Part shown: positions 36,289-46,342 of the stretch, piece after piece
How positions within the stretch are numbered: the first letter of the stretch is position 1
Layout of the letters: each line of letters opens with the position of its first letter
NCBI RefSeq assembly: GCF_019599045.1
Contig: NZ_CP080623.1
Span: forward strand, 3,184,501-3,248,500
Length of the DNA stretch: 64,000 bases
Direction: 5' to 3'
Source: Roseovarius sp. SCSIO 43702
GTDB taxonomy: Bacteria; Pseudomonadota; Alphaproteobacteria; Rhodobacterales; Rhodobacteraceae
Translations under genes and position numbers: made by a program
The notes under the pieces: model-generated
What the model was told of the DNA's origin: nothing
Database searches by the model: none
What the model saw: only the letters and a program-made list of their open reading frames with translations

Positions 36289-37479
36289 ATGTTTGCCGTT
36301 TTGCCAGATGCCCGCAAGGTCGCGAGCCGTCTTTTCGTCCTGATGTCGCTCCTGTGGCTCGCCGCTTGCGACGGGGTGGCGGTCCCCGGCGCGTCGGGCG
36401 GCGGCTCGGGTCAGCGGATCGACACGTCGGCGCCCATCCCCGTGGCGCTGCTGGTGCCGCATGGCGCGGCCAACTCGGGCGAAGCGCAGCTTGCCCGCGA
36501 TCTCGAGAACGCCGCGCGGCTCGCGGTGGCCGACCTCCAGGGCGTGCGCATCGACCTGCGCGTCTACGGCACGGCCGGGCAGGCGGCGAACGCGCAGCAG
36601 GCCGCGCTCAAGGCGGCCGCGGACGGGGCCAAGATCATCCTCGGCCCGCTCCACGCCGAATCGGCCAACGCGGTGGCGGTCGCCATGGCGCCGCGCAACG
36701 TGAACGTGCTGGCCTTCTCCAACAACGCGACCATCGCGGGCGGCAACCTCTTCGTGCTGGGCAATACTTTCGAAGACACCGCTGACCGCGTGCTCGGCTA
36801 CGCCCGGCGCAACGGCAAGTCCAAGGTGCTGATCGTGGCCTCCGACAACCTCGCGGGACAGGTGGGCCAGGAGGCGATCGCCAAGGCCGCCGCCCGCAAT
36901 GGGATGAGCGTCGCAGGCCGCGTCGGCTACCAGTTCTCGCAGCAGGGCGTCGTCGCCGCCGTGCCGCGCGTCGTCTCGACCGCCCGGTCGAGCGGGGCCG
37001 ACACGTTGATGCTCACGTCCAACACCGCCGGCGCCCTGCCGCTCTTTGCCCAGATGCTTCCCGAGAACGGGCTCGGCCCCGACGCCATCCAGTGGGCGGG
37101 CCTCACCCGCTGGGACCAGCCGCCGCAGACGCTCTCGCTGCCCGGGCTTCAGGGCGGGTGGTTCACCCTGCCCGACACCGCCCGCGCGACGCAGTTCCGC
37201 AACCGGTTCAAGGCGACCTACGGCAACGACCCGCACGCCATCGCCGGGCTTGCCTATGACGGGATCGCGGCCATCGGCGCGCTTGCCCGCTCGGGCCGGT
37301 CCGATGCGCTCACCCGTGGCTCGCTCACGCAATCGGCGGGCTTCCAAGGCACGGGCGGCGCCTTCCGCCTCCTGCCCGACGGCTCGAACCAGCGCGCCAT
37401 GGCCATCGCCACGATCCGCAACAACCAGATCGTCGTGCTTGACCCGGCGCCGCGCAGCTTCGGCCGCGGGGGCTTCTGA
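36289..37479 (+). CDS. penicillin-binding protein activator (LpoA/LppC-like lipoprotein)
   Basis: This 396-residue lipoprotein has a signal ending LLWLAAC (Cys27). The rest is a type 1 periplasmic-binding fold (Peripla_BP_6; PIPVALLVPHGA, AKIILGPLHAESANAVA), equivalent to the C-terminal half of E. coli LpoA; the N-terminal TPR half of LpoA is absent, as usual in alphaproteobacteria. It would stimulate a class A PBP from the outer membrane. It is divergent from rsmI and followed by glnD 46 bases downstream. Confidence 0.85.
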   Translation: MFAVLPDARKVASRLFVLMSLLWLAACDGVAVPGASGGGSGQRIDTSAPIPVALLVPHGAANSGEAQLARDLENAARLAVADLQGVRIDLRVYGTAGQAANAQQAALKAAADGAKIILGPLHAESANAVAVAMAPRNVNVLAFSNNATIAGGNLFVLGNTFEDTADRVLGYARRNGKSKVLIVASDNLAGQVGQEAIAKAAARNGMSVAGRVGYQFSQQGVVAAVPRVVSTARSSGADTLMLTSNTAGALPLFAQMLPENGLGPDAIQWAGLTRWDQPPQTLSLPGLQGGWFTLPDTARATQFRNRFKATYGNDPHAIAGLAYDGIAAIGALARSGRSDALTRGSLTQSAGFQGTGGAFRLLPDGSNQRAMAIATIRNNQIVVLDPAPRSFGRGGF

Positions 37480-37525
37480 TCCGCGGGCCGCAGCGGACGG
37501 GGGCGGATCGGGACGCCGGGCTGAC

Positions 37526-40294
37526 ATGAAGGATCCGGGCGCGCTTCCCGACGATCTCATCTGCGACGCGCGCGAGATATTCGACTCACGCGCCGTGCGC
37601 GAGGCGATCGACGCCGCGGCGGAGACGGCCCCCGATGCGCGCCGGTTGCGGGCCGAGGCAACGTCCTGCCTTCTCGCCGCGCGCAATACCGGGCGCGCGG
37701 CCATCGCCGACGCACTGGCCGACACCCCGTTCGAGGCGCGCGCCGCGGCGCGCTCCTACAGCTGGTTGACCGATCAACTCGTCATCGCGGCCTACGACAC
37801 CGCCATCCGCCACCTGCACCCCCGCCCCAATCCCACCGAGGCCGAGCATATCGCGCTGCTCGCCGTCGGCGGTTACGGACGGGGTGAAATGGCGCCCGAG
37901 TCGGATGTCGACCTGCTTTTCCTCACGCCCTACAAGATCACCGGATGGGCCGAGAGCGTGATCGAATCCATGCTCTACATCCTGTGGGACCTGCGCCTAA
38001 AGATCGGCCATGCCAGCCGAACGATCCGCGATTGCCTGCGCCTGGGGCGCGATGACATGACGATCCGCACCGCGCTCCTCGAACATCGCTACATCACCGG
38101 CGACGCGCGGCTCGCCGCCAGGCTCGACCACCGCCTCTGGCGCGACCTCTTCCGCAGCACCGAGCGTGAATTCATCGAGGCCAAGCTCGAGGAACGCGAC
38201 GAACGGCACGAGAAACAGGGCGGCCAACGCTACATGGTCGAGCCCAACGTCAAGGAGAGCAAGGGCGGGCTGCGCGACCTGCAATCCCTCTTCTGGATCG
38301 GCAAGTATCTGCACCGGGTCGATCACGTCTCCGAACTGGTGGGCCTGGGCATGTTCACCGAGGAGGAATTCGACCGCTTCGCCCGCGCCGAGAATTTCCT
38401 CTGGGCGGTCCGGTGCCAGCTTCACCTCGCGACCGGGCGGGCCAACGACACGCTCAGCTTCGATCTCCAGGTCGAGATCGCCGAGCGCATGGGCTACGAG
38501 GATTCGGGCGGTCGCCGCGCGGTCGAGCACTTCATGCAGGCCTATTTCCGCCACGCCAACGCCGTCGGTGAGCTCACGCGCATCTTCCTCACCAAGCTCG
38601 AGGCGATGCACGTCAAGGCCGAGCCGCTGCTCCAGCGCCTCCTGCGGCGCAAGCGCAAGCTGAAACCCGGCTACGAGGAGGTGCATGGCCGCCTCGCCAT
38701 ATCCGACGAGGCCGAATTCCTCGCCGACCCGATCAACCTCCTGCGCCTCTTCGAGGAAGCGCTGCGCACCGGGCTGCTCATCCACCCCGACGCGATGCGG
38801 CTGGTGACGGCCAATCTCGACCTCATCACCCCCGAGCTGCGCGCCCGCCCCGAGGCGGCCCGGCTCTTTCTCGGGCTCCTGCTGAAACATGGCAACCCCG
38901 AGCGCGCGCTCAGGCGGATGAACGAGCTGGGCATGCTCGCGGCCTTCATCCCCGAATTCGAGCCCATCGTCGCGATGATGCAGTTCAACATGTATCACCA
39001 CTACACCGTCGACGAGCACACCATTCAATGCATCTCGTATCTCAGCCGGATCGAACGCGGGCGCCTGACCGAGGAGCTGCCCATCGCGTCCTCGATCCTC
39101 GAAGAGGGGGTGAACCGCCGCGTCCTCTACGTGGCGTTGCTGTTGCACGATATCGGCAAGGGCCGGCCCGAGGACCATTCGATCCTCGGCGCCCGTATCG
39201 CGCGCAAGGTGGCACCGCGCCTGGGGCTCCGACCCAAGGAAGTGGATACCGTCGAATGGCTGGTGCGTTATCACCTCCTGATGTCCGACATGGCCCAGAA
39301 ACGCGATATCGCCGACCCGCGCACCGTGCGCGACTTCGCCAAGCTCGTGCAGACGCGTGAGCGTCTGGACCTGCTTTGCGTGCTCACCGTCTGCGACATC
39401 AACGGGGTGGGCCCCGGCACGTGGAACAACTGGAAGGCGTCGCTCATCCGCGCGCTCTATCGCCAGACGCGCCGCGCCATGGAGGGCGGGCTCGAGGCGC
39501 TCAACCGCGAACAGCGCGGTTCCGAGGCCAAGCGCAACCTGCGCGAGGCTCTGCCCGACTGGGACAAGTCCGCGCTCAAGCACGAGACGTCGCGCCACTA
39601 TCCGCCCTATTGGCAGGGTCTGCACGTCACGGCCCACGTGATCTTCGCCCGGCTGCTGCGCGATCTCGAACCGGGCGGCATCGGCATCGATATCGCCATC
39701 GACGAGGACCGCGACGCCACCCGCGCGTGTTTCGCGCTCGAAGACCATCCGGGCCTTTTCTCAAGGCTGGCAGGAGCCTTGGCCCTCGCCGGGGCGAACG
39801 TGGTGGACGCGCGCACTTACACCTCGCGTGATGGCTATGCCACGGCGGCCTTCTGGGTGCAGGACGCCGACGGTCACCCGTTCGACGCCGCGCGCCTGCC
39901 GCGCCTGCGCCGGATGATCGACAAGACCCTGAAGGGCGAACTGCTCCCCCGCGATGCCATCGCCAGCCGCTTCCCGGTCAAGAAGCGCGAACGCGCCTTC
40001 CGCGTGCCCACCCATGTGACCTTCGACAACGACGGCTCCGAGATCTACACGATCATCGAGGTCGATACCCGCGACCGGCCCGGCCTGCTCTATGATCTCA
40101 CCCGCGCATTGGCGGACGCGAATGTCTACATCAATTCCGCCGTGATCGCGACCTATGGCGAGCAGGTCGTCGACACCTTCTACGTCAAGGACATGTTCGG
40201 CCTGAAGTTTCACTCCGACGCCAAGCAGCGCGCGCTCGAACGCAAGCTCCGCGCGGCCATCGAGGCCGGGGGCGAGCACGCATCGCGCCAATAG
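37526..40294 (+). CDS. glnD: [protein-PII] uridylyltransferase / uridylyl-removing enzyme
   Basis: This 922-residue protein has a nucleotidyltransferase domain (GGYGRGEMAPESDVDLLF), a GlnD PII-uridylyltransferase helical domain, an HD hydrolase (LLLHDIGKGRPEDHS) and two C-terminal ACT domains (DHPGLFSRLAGALALAGANV and TRDRPGLLYDLTRALADANV). It senses glutamine and modifies PII to control nitrogen assimilation. The ATG at 37526 is used; the frame open upstream runs back through the PBP-activator gene. Confidence 0.95.
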   Translation: MKDPGALPDDLICDAREIFDSRAVREAIDAAAETAPDARRLRAEATSCLLAARNTGRAAIADALADTPFEARAAARSYSWLTDQLVIAAYDTAIRHLHPRPNPTEAEHIALLAVGGYGRGEMAPESDVDLLFLTPYKITGWAESVIESMLYILWDLRLKIGHASRTIRDCLRLGRDDMTIRTALLEHRYITGDARLAARLDHRLWRDLFRSTEREFIEAKLEERDERHEKQGGQRYMVEPNVKESKGGLRDLQSLFWIGKYLHRVDHVSELVGLGMFTEEEFDRFARAENFLWAVRCQLHLATGRANDTLSFDLQVEIAERMGYEDSGGRRAVEHFMQAYFRHANAVGELTRIFLTKLEAMHVKAEPLLQRLLRRKRKLKPGYEEVHGRLAISDEAEFLADPINLLRLFEEALRTGLLIHPDAMRLVTANLDLITPELRARPEAARLFLGLLLKHGNPERALRRMNELGMLAAFIPEFEPIVAMMQFNMYHHYTVDEHTIQCISYLSRIERGRLTEELPIASSILEEGVNRRVLYVALLLHDIGKGRPEDHSILGARIARKVAPRLGLRPKEVDTVEWLVRYHLLMSDMAQKRDIADPRTVRDFAKLVQTRERLDLLCVLTVCDINGVGPGTWNNWKASLIRALYRQTRRAMEGGLEALNREQRGSEAKRNLREALPDWDKSALKHETSRHYPPYWQGLHVTAHVIFARLLRDLEPGGIGIDIAIDEDRDATRACFALEDHPGLFSRLAGALALAGANVVDARTYTSRDGYATAAFWVQDADGHPFDAARLPRLRRMIDKTLKGELLPRDAIASRFPVKKRERAFRVPTHVTFDNDGSEIYTIIEVDTRDRPGLLYDLTRALADANVYINSAVIATYGEQVVDTFYVKDMFGLKFHSDAKQRALERKLRAAIEAGGEHASRQ

Positions 40295-40305
40295 GCACCC
40301 GAAGG

Positions 40306-40725
40306 CTATTTCACATGCACGACGTAGCTTCGGCGGAAGACCTTCCCGCGGCCTTCGGTCGATTGCCAATCGATCTCGAACCGGTCTGTGCCCGGCGTTC
40401 GGCCGGCCGTGTAACGCGCGAAATGGGCGTCGATGCTGCGATCAGGACATTGATGCGGGCGCGTCTTGCCCTTGCGAACGGTCACCTGGCCCAGTTTCGG
40501 CGCCGTCCTGAACCGTGGCTGCGGCGGCACCTTCTGCCAGACGCAGGTGCGCCCGTCGATGTTGTACATGATCTGAAGCTCCACCGTCTCGCCGCGCGCC
40601 ACCTCGATGCGCGAGGTCTTGGCCTGCGCCTCGGCTGACTGCGGCAGCGCCCCTATCGCCATCGCGCAGCACAGGCCCGCCAAGGCCCATCTGCGCGCGT
40701 GGCTCACGCGAAATCGTCCCATCAT
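40306..40725 (-). CDS. hypothetical secreted protein
   Basis: This is a 139-residue protein beginning with ATG-ATG at 40725. An arginine-rich n-region and hydrophobic core (WALAGLCCAMAIGALPQSAEA) form a signal peptide with cleavage near residue 33-34. The mature part is beta-rich and has two cysteines (TCVW and HQCPD) that could form a disulfide. No family is recognised. It is convergent with glnD (11 bases apart) and divergent from the next gene. Confidence 0.65.
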   Translation of the reverse strand: MMGRFRVSHARRWALAGLCCAMAIGALPQSAEAQAKTSRIEVARGETVELQIMYNIDGRTCVWQKVPPQPRFRTAPKLGQVTVRKGKTRPHQCPDRSIDAHFARYTAGRTPGTDRFEIDWQSTEGRGKVFRRSYVVHVK

Positions 40726-40957
40726 TCCCGTTCCCTCCTGCCCCGACAGGTCATCAGCATAGAGGGTCACCCCGAAGAAGAAACCCCCGCGCCATCAAGG
40801 CGGTGTGGCGCGAGGCTGGCACGACGACCCGCTCCGCAGGGGGTGTGGCTCGCTTGCCACCGCGCTGCCTGCCCTGTCATCCGGCATGTGGCGCCCCTTG
40901 CCTGGCATTTCCTCCCGGCTAAAGTTCGGTCTTCGTCAACCACTTGCGGATATTTCC

Positions 40958-42250
40958 TTGTTCAGACTGCTCGCCCCGCCGCTCCTGATTGCGACCCTCG
41001 TCGCGCCCGTGTTTGCCGAAGATGCCGAGTTTGCCGCGGAACTGAATCGCATCGACACCGATTTGTCCGAGGTCGAGGCAACGCTCGAGGATCACCCCGG
41101 CGGCCTTATCCACGGTCTCGCCGCGGCCCGGCGCGAGGCGCTTCTGCTGGCCCGCCGCCTGATCGAGAACCGCCAGCTTGCCGAAGCAGGCGCGGCGACG
41201 CTCGACCTTTCCGCGCCCGCGACCCGGCCCGATCCCGACCTCGCCGCCCGCATCCTCGAGGACATGGCCGCCACGCAGAGACGCATCGACGCCGCTCTGG
41301 CCGAGGCGGCAGCCGCGTCGGGCGTCCTGCAAGCCACCGCGCTCGTCCGCGTCGAAACCGAACGCCTTTCGCTGGCGCAGCTTCAGATGGCCTATCTCCA
41401 GGCCAGCTACGGCATCGCCATCCCCCTTCCCGACGCCGCGCCCGAGGCGCCCGCAGATGCCGGACAGGCCGCCCGATCGACCAAGGCGGGCGCTGCCGCC
41501 ACCACGTCGCAGGTCGCGACCCCCGCCGCGATAACCTGGGCCGACGCGCGCTTCACCGATGTCGATTACAGCCTCGCACCCTTCGAACTGGCCCACCGGA
41601 ACGGCCACCGCATCTCGGGCTGGTGGACCATCGAGGAAGGCCGCGCGCCCGTGGATGACAGCGTCCAGATCACCGCGATCAACTACTCCGCCTACGAGCC
41701 GCGCAGCTTCTCGGGCCTCACCGCCCTTGTCGCCCGCTGCACCGAGGGGGAAACCGCGCTCATCTACGTGCAGCCCGATTATCTCGTCCCCGATCTGAGC
41801 CGCAATTCCTTCGCGATGACGCTCAGGATCGACGACCAGGCCGCGCGCGCGGACCGCTGGAGCGCGCTCACCACCAACAAGGGCGCCGGTCTTTTCGGCA
41901 CCCCCGCCGAGGACATGATGCGCGCGCTCATCGACGCCGACCGCGTCTTCCTGCGCCTGACCGAGAAGAACGGTCGCCACCATGATGCGCTTTTCGACCT
42001 CGCCGGTCAGCGCGACGCCTTCGAGGCCGTGGCCGGGGCCTGCGGCTGGACCACCCTCTCGCTGTCCAGCGACGACACCCGCGCAATCCAGGAACTGCTC
42101 GCCGAGGCGGGATTCGATCCCGGCCCCACCGACGGCCAATGGGGCCCCGGCTCGCGCCGCGCCATGCGCGCCTTCCAGGCCGAGCACGCGCTGCCGGAAA
42201 CCGGCCAGCCGGACCGCGAAAGCCTCGGGAAACTGGGCTTCGACCCCTGA
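40958..42250 (+). CDS. secreted protein with C-terminal peptidoglycan-binding domain
   Basis: This protein of about 430 residues has a signal peptide (LFRLLAPPLLIATLVAPVFA), a coiled-coil-prone Ala/Glu/Arg-rich segment (about 25-145), a central beta domain (about 180-340), and a C-terminal PG_binding_1 repeat (AIQELLAEAGFDPGPTDGQW and RRAMRAFQAEHAL). I favour a TTG start at 40958, directly before the signal sequence; in-frame GTG (40805) and ATG (40886) starts upstream would bury it behind 24-51 residues. It is probably a periplasmic cell-wall-associated protein of unknown function. Confidence 0.7.
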   Translation: MFRLLAPPLLIATLVAPVFAEDAEFAAELNRIDTDLSEVEATLEDHPGGLIHGLAAARREALLLARRLIENRQLAEAGAATLDLSAPATRPDPDLAARILEDMAATQRRIDAALAEAAAASGVLQATALVRVETERLSLAQLQMAYLQASYGIAIPLPDAAPEAPADAGQAARSTKAGAAATTSQVATPAAITWADARFTDVDYSLAPFELAHRNGHRISGWWTIEEGRAPVDDSVQITAINYSAYEPRSFSGLTALVARCTEGETALIYVQPDYLVPDLSRNSFAMTLRIDDQAARADRWSALTTNKGAGLFGTPAEDMMRALIDADRVFLRLTEKNGRHHDALFDLAGQRDAFEAVAGACGWTTLSLSSDDTRAIQELLAEAGFDPGPTDGQWGPGSRRAMRAFQAEHALPETGQPDRESLGKLGFDP

Positions 42251-42334
42251 GAAAACGCCTTCATCTTGCGTCAAGTCTCGCGGGAGGCTCCTCGGGCCGG
42301 CCCCCCGGCTCCACCCGTTCGGAACAAACCGGCG

Positions 42335-42787
42335 TCAGATCAGAAGCCCCGCCGCACCCTCGTGCCGCAGGAGCCATACCTTCGTCTCGACCCCGCCTGC
42401 GGCCGAGAACCCGCCCAGCGACGCGGCGCCCAGAACCCTGTGACACGGGATGAGGATCGGGATCGGGTTGCCACCGCAGCCCGCCCCCACCGCCTGCGCC
42501 GGCACGTCGAGGTCGCGGGCGATGTCGCCATAGGTGACGGTCTCACCGAAGCCGATTGCGCGCATGCGGTCGCAGACACGGCGCTGGAACTCCGATCCCT
42601 CGACGCGAAGCGGCAGGTCGAACACCTCCCGCGTGCCGTCGAAATAGGCGGCAAGCTGCGCCTCCGCCTCCAGAAGCTCGGACGTCGCATCGCGCGCCCC
42701 CCGCCGCCATTCCAGCCGCGTGATGGCGCCCTCGCGGGCGGTCAGGGTGAGCGGTCCCAGCGGGCTTTCGATCATGCGTTCGGTCAT
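42335..42787 (-). CDS. ogt: methylated-DNA--[protein]-cysteine S-methyltransferase
   Basis: This is a 150-residue suicide alkyltransferase. The acceptor Cys115 is in IPCHRV, preceded by the DNA-binding helix region GETVTYGDIA and GNPIPILIP. It repairs O6-alkylguanine. Length and lack of an Ada AdaA domain indicate the Ogt type. The ATG at 42787 fits the family start (MTERMIESPLGPL). It is 42 bases after trpA on the same strand. Confidence 0.9.
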   Translation of the reverse strand: MTERMIESPLGPLTLTAREGAITRLEWRRGARDATSELLEAEAQLAAYFDGTREVFDLPLRVEGSEFQRRVCDRMRAIGFGETVTYGDIARDLDVPAQAVGAGCGGNPIPILIPCHRVLGAASLGGFSAAGGVETKVWLLRHEGAAGLLI

Positions 42788-42829
42788 GCGGACAGTCTGC
42801 CGGTCACCGGCAGCGCCGTCCAACCCGGA

Positions 42830-43621
42830 TCACGCGGAATGCGCCCCATCGGCAAGCGACTTGACGAATTCCAGCACCTCCGCGGCGGGCTTTCCCTCGG
42901 CGATGGCGCCCACGATGGCTGACCCGACGACCGCGCCATCGGCCACGCCGGCGATCTCGCGGCTGGTCTCGGGCGTGCGGATACCGAACCCGACGATCAC
43001 CGGCAGGTCAGTCTGCGCCTTGATCCGCTTGACCTCGGGGCCCACGTCGCCCGCCTCGGCGGCCGCCGCGCCCGTGATCCCGGTGATCGACACGTAATAG
43101 ACGAAGCCCGACGTGTTCTCGAGCACCTTGGGCAGGCGCTTGTCATCGGTGGTCGGCGTGGCGAGGCGAATGAAGTTGAGCCCCGCCTTCTGCGCCGGAA
43201 TGCACAGCTCATCGTCCTCTTCGGGGGGCAGGTCAACGATGATGAGACCATCGATACCGGCCGCCTTCGCATCCTCGAGAAACCGCTCCACGCCCCGATT
43301 GTAGATCGGGTTGTAATAGCCCATGAGCACGATGGGCGTGGTGTCGTCACCCTCGCGGAACGCGCGCGCCATCTGCAACGTCCGCTCGAGCGTCATGCCC
43401 CCCTCGAGCGCGCGTTGCCCGGCAAGCTGGATCGTGGGTCCGTCGGCCATCGGATCAGTGAAGGGCAGGCCCAGCTCGATGATGTCGACGCCCGCGCCCG
43501 GCAGGCCGCGCACGATCTCGAGCGAGCGGTCGTAATCGGGATCGCCCGCCATCACGTAGGCGACGAAGGCCTTCTGGCCGGCTTTCCTCAACTCGGCGAA
43601 TTTGGCGTCGATGCGGCTCAT
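42830..43621 (-). CDS. trpA: tryptophan synthase alpha chain
   Basis: This is a 263-residue TIM-barrel enzyme that cleaves indole-3-glycerol phosphate to indole. The catalytic Glu49 and Asp60 are at canonical places in [26 protein letters not shown] and the phosphate-binding GFGIRTPE are present. trpB is not adjacent in the window, which is not unusual in this group. It is divergent from ychF, with 168 bases between. Confidence 0.95.
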   Translation of the reverse strand: MSRIDAKFAELRKAGQKAFVAYVMAGDPDYDRSLEIVRGLPGAGVDIIELGLPFTDPMADGPTIQLAGQRALEGGMTLERTLQMARAFREGDDTTPIVLMGYYNPIYNRGVERFLEDAKAAGIDGLIIVDLPPEEDDELCIPAQKAGLNFIRLATPTTDDKRLPKVLENTSGFVYYVSITGITGAAAAEAGDVGPEVKRIKAQTDLPVIVGFGIRTPETSREIAGVADGAVVGSAIVGAIAEGKPAAEVLEFVKSLADGAHSA

Positions 43622-43789
43622 GGATGCGGGACCTTCCTGGGGGATGTTCGGCCCGATTTGCCCAATTTGGGCCGCGAACGCAATGGGGCGCGCGGGGAAT
43701 GTGAGTATTTGGGCCGCGACGGCGCCGCGCGGCTTGCACTACCGGGGCCGCGCGCCTAGAAGCGCCCCGCACCGAGCAGGAGATGGATC

Positions 43790-44887
43790 ATGGGCTTCAG
43801 GATGGGAATCGTCGGATTGCCGAACGTGGGCAAGTCGACCCTTTTCAACGCGCTGACGCGGACGGCCGCGGCGCAGGCCGCGAACTTTCCCTTCTGCACG
43901 ATCGAGCCCAATGTCGGCGAGGTAGCCGTGCCCGACGCACGGCTGGAGCGGCTGGCCGAGATCGCCAAGTCGAAACAGGTGATCCCCACCCGCATGACCT
44001 TCGTCGATATCGCGGGCCTAGTGAAGGGCGCCTCGAAGGGCGAGGGTCTCGGCAACCAGTTCCTCGCCAACATCCGCGAGGTCGACGCCATCGCCCATGT
44101 CCTGCGCTGTTTCGAGGATGGCGACGTCACCCACGTGGAAGGCCGCGTCGATCCCGTGGCCGACGCCGAGACGATCGAGACCGAGCTCATGCTGGCCGAC
44201 CTCGAGTCGATCGAGCGACGGCTTCAGAACATCGTTCGCAAGGTGCGCGGCGGCGACAAGGAGGCGGTGCAGCAGCAGCGCCTGCTCGAAGCCGCGAAGG
44301 CTGCGCTCGAGGACGGGCGCCCCGCCCGCACGGTCGAGGTGGATGCCGAGGACACGCGCGCCTGGAAGGGCCTGCAACTCCTGACGACGAAACCCGTCCT
44401 CTACGTCTGCAACGTGGCCGAGGAAGACGCGGCCAACGGCAACGCCCATTCGGCGCGCGTGGCCGAGATGGCCGAAGCCGAGGGCAACTCCCACGTCGTG
44501 ATCTCGGCCCGCATCGAGGAGGAGATCAGCCAGCTCGATGACGAGGAGGCCGCGATGTTCCTCGAGGAGATGGGACTCGAAGAGGCCGGCCTCGACCGGC
44601 TCATCAAGGCCGGCTACGCGCTCCTGAACCTCGAAACCTATTTCACCGTGGGCCCCAAGGAGGCACGTGCCTGGACCATCCCGGCGGGCACGACCGCCCC
44701 CCGTGCGGCAGGCGTCATCCACGGCGATTTCGAGAAGGGCTTCATCCGCGCCGAGACCATCGCCTATGACGATTTCGTGGCCCTGGGCGGTGAACAGGCG
44801 GCGAAGGACGCGGGCAAGATGCGCGCCGAGGGCAAGGGATACGTCGTCAAGGACGGCGACGTTCTGCATTTCCTCTTCAACACCTGA
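43790..44887 (+). CDS. ychF: redox-regulated ATPase YchF (OLA1)
   Basis: This is a 365-residue Obg-family P-loop protein with G1 [15 protein letters not shown]3 [14 protein letters not shown] and, in place of a canonical NKxD, the YchF-type YVCNVAEED. The C-terminal TGS domain begins after [17 protein letters not shown]. It hydrolyses ATP rather than GTP, binds ribosomes and affects the oxidative-stress response. Confidence 0.94.
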   Translation: MGFRMGIVGLPNVGKSTLFNALTRTAAAQAANFPFCTIEPNVGEVAVPDARLERLAEIAKSKQVIPTRMTFVDIAGLVKGASKGEGLGNQFLANIREVDAIAHVLRCFEDGDVTHVEGRVDPVADAETIETELMLADLESIERRLQNIVRKVRGGDKEAVQQQRLLEAAKAALEDGRPARTVEVDAEDTRAWKGLQLLTTKPVLYVCNVAEEDAANGNAHSARVAEMAEAEGNSHVVISARIEEEISQLDDEEAAMFLEEMGLEEAGLDRLIKAGYALLNLETYFTVGPKEARAWTIPAGTTAPRAAGVIHGDFEKGFIRAETIAYDDFVALGGEQAAKDAGKMRAEGKGYVVKDGDVLHFLFNT

Positions 44888-44914
44888 CACGTCGCGCTGA
44901 CGGAATCCGCGCGC

Positions 44915-46342
44915 TCACGCCGCCTGCGCCACCCTCTCGCGTGCGCGCGCCAGGTCGGCGGTGAAGGCCGCGCGGAGCCGTTCGGCCTCGGCCCGGTCGG
45001 GCAGGCGCAGCAGGTAGGACGGATGGATCGTCACGAGTACCGGCGTGCCGTCGCCCGCCGTCTCGATCCCGCCGCGCCGCTTCATCAGCCCCGCGCCCGA
45101 TCCCGTGAGCGCCTGCGCCGCCGTGGCCCCCATCGCGACGATCAGCGCGGGTTTCACCTGCGCCCGCTCGGCGTCGAGCCACCAGCGGCACGCCTCCACA
45201 TGGCCCGCATCCGGGCGGTTGTGAATGCGGGCCTTGCCGCGCGGGGTAAACCGGAAATGCTTGACGGCGTTGGTGAGATATACCTCGTCCCGCGCGATCC
45301 CCGCCGCCGCCAACGCCCGGTCGAGCACCTGACCGGCGGGTCCGACGAAGGGCCGCCCGGCCAGGTCCTCTTGGTCGCCCGGCTGTTCGCCCACGATCAT
45401 CAGCCGCGCCTCCACCGGCCCCTCGCCCGGCACCGCCTGCGTCGCCGGCCCGTGCAGCGGACAGCGCGTGCAGGCATGGATCGCCGCCGGAAGCGCCTCG
45501 GTCGGCCCCTCCCAGCGCGAGCGATGCGCCTCGAGCTGGCGCCCGACACGGCTCGCCACGACCGGGGGCAACGTCGGCGCGGCCTCGGCCATCGTCTCGG
45601 CCCGCGCCTGCGCGCCCCGGATCAGCTCGGGGATCGCACGCGTCTCGGGCATGTTCTTCCAGTATTTGCGCGGCATCTCCGAAGTCATCGCCTGTACCTT
45701 GAGCCGCGCGGGATTGAAGATGTTGCAGTAGTACGTCGCCCAAAGCTCCTCGGTCGCGTCCTCGGGCAGATCGGGCGCCGCCTGCCCCGGCAGCAGACGC
45801 AGCTTGCCCGCCTCGAACGCCGCCGTCACGTCGGGCGTGGCGATGACCCAGTCCATGTCGCCGAAGCGTTTGGCAAAGAAAGGCGCGGTCGGCTCGACCG
45901 TGTGATGCGTGGGCTCGAACCAGGCGACGAAGCGGCGCCGCGTCTCGCCCCCCGCATCGCGGAACCGCACGAAGGCCTTCATCTTGTGCTGACAACGGCG
46001 CACGTTCCTGGCCATCCGCTCGAGCGCGGCCACATCCCCGTCCGAGGGATCACGCAGCGCGCGCGGATCTTCCCGCAACCGCCAGAGAAGCGCGTAGGCC
46101 CGTGCGAAACGCTCGGGGTCACGGTGCCAGATCGCCGTGCGCGCGAGCGTCACGAACTCCTTCGACACCCGCAATTCCCCCCGTGGCTCGGGCGGCGGCG
46201 CCCCCTCGAAAAGCGCCATCGCCGCGCCCTCGAGACGCCATGACACCGCCTCGGGCGCGACCCCGTTCGTCGCAAGCCCCCGCGCCGCCGCGCGCCAGGC
46301 ATCGAACGTGCCGATGCGCGGCAGGGTCACGTGATGGCTCAC
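44915..46342 (-). CDS. fused DUF4130 / UdgX-type uracil-DNA glycosylase
   Basis: This 475-residue protein has two parts. Residues about 1-245 match the DUF4130 family found beside radical SAM repair genes (RCQHKMKAFVRFRD, WFEPTHHTVE). Residues about 265-475 are a family-4/UdgX glycosylase with GEQPGDQEDLAGRPFVGPAG, KHFRFTPRGKARIHNRP (the R-loop His that in UdgX bonds covalently to uracil) and HPSYLLRL. It starts with GTG at 46342, overlapping the radical SAM stop (GTGA). It probably excises or caps damaged or uracil bases together with the radical SAM partner; LexA control is likely. Confidence 0.87.
   Translation of the reverse strand: MSHHVTLPRIGTFDAWRAAARGLATNGVAPEAVSWRLEGAAMALFEGAPPPEPRGELRVSKEFVTLARTAIWHRDPERFARAYALLWRLREDPRALRDPSDGDVAALERMARNVRRCQHKMKAFVRFRDAGGETRRRFVAWFEPTHHTVEPTAPFFAKRFGDMDWVIATPDVTAAFEAGKLRLLPGQAAPDLPEDATEELWATYYCNIFNPARLKVQAMTSEMPRKYWKNMPETRAIPELIRGAQARAETMAEAAPTLPPVVASRVGRQLEAHRSRWEGPTEALPAAIHACTRCPLHGPATQAVPGEGPVEARLMIVGEQPGDQEDLAGRPFVGPAGQVLDRALAAAGIARDEVYLTNAVKHFRFTPRGKARIHNRPDAGHVEACRWWLDAERAQVKPALIVAMGATAAQALTGSGAGLMKRRGGIETAGDGTPVLVTIHPSYLLRLPDRAEAERLRAAFTADLARARERVAQAA

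Noticed and set aside
40805..40957. Longer N-terminus for the peptidoglycan-binding protein
   Set aside because: The GTG and ATG starts lack Shine-Dalgarno sites and would place up to 51 residues before an otherwise clean signal peptide; kept as an alternative only.
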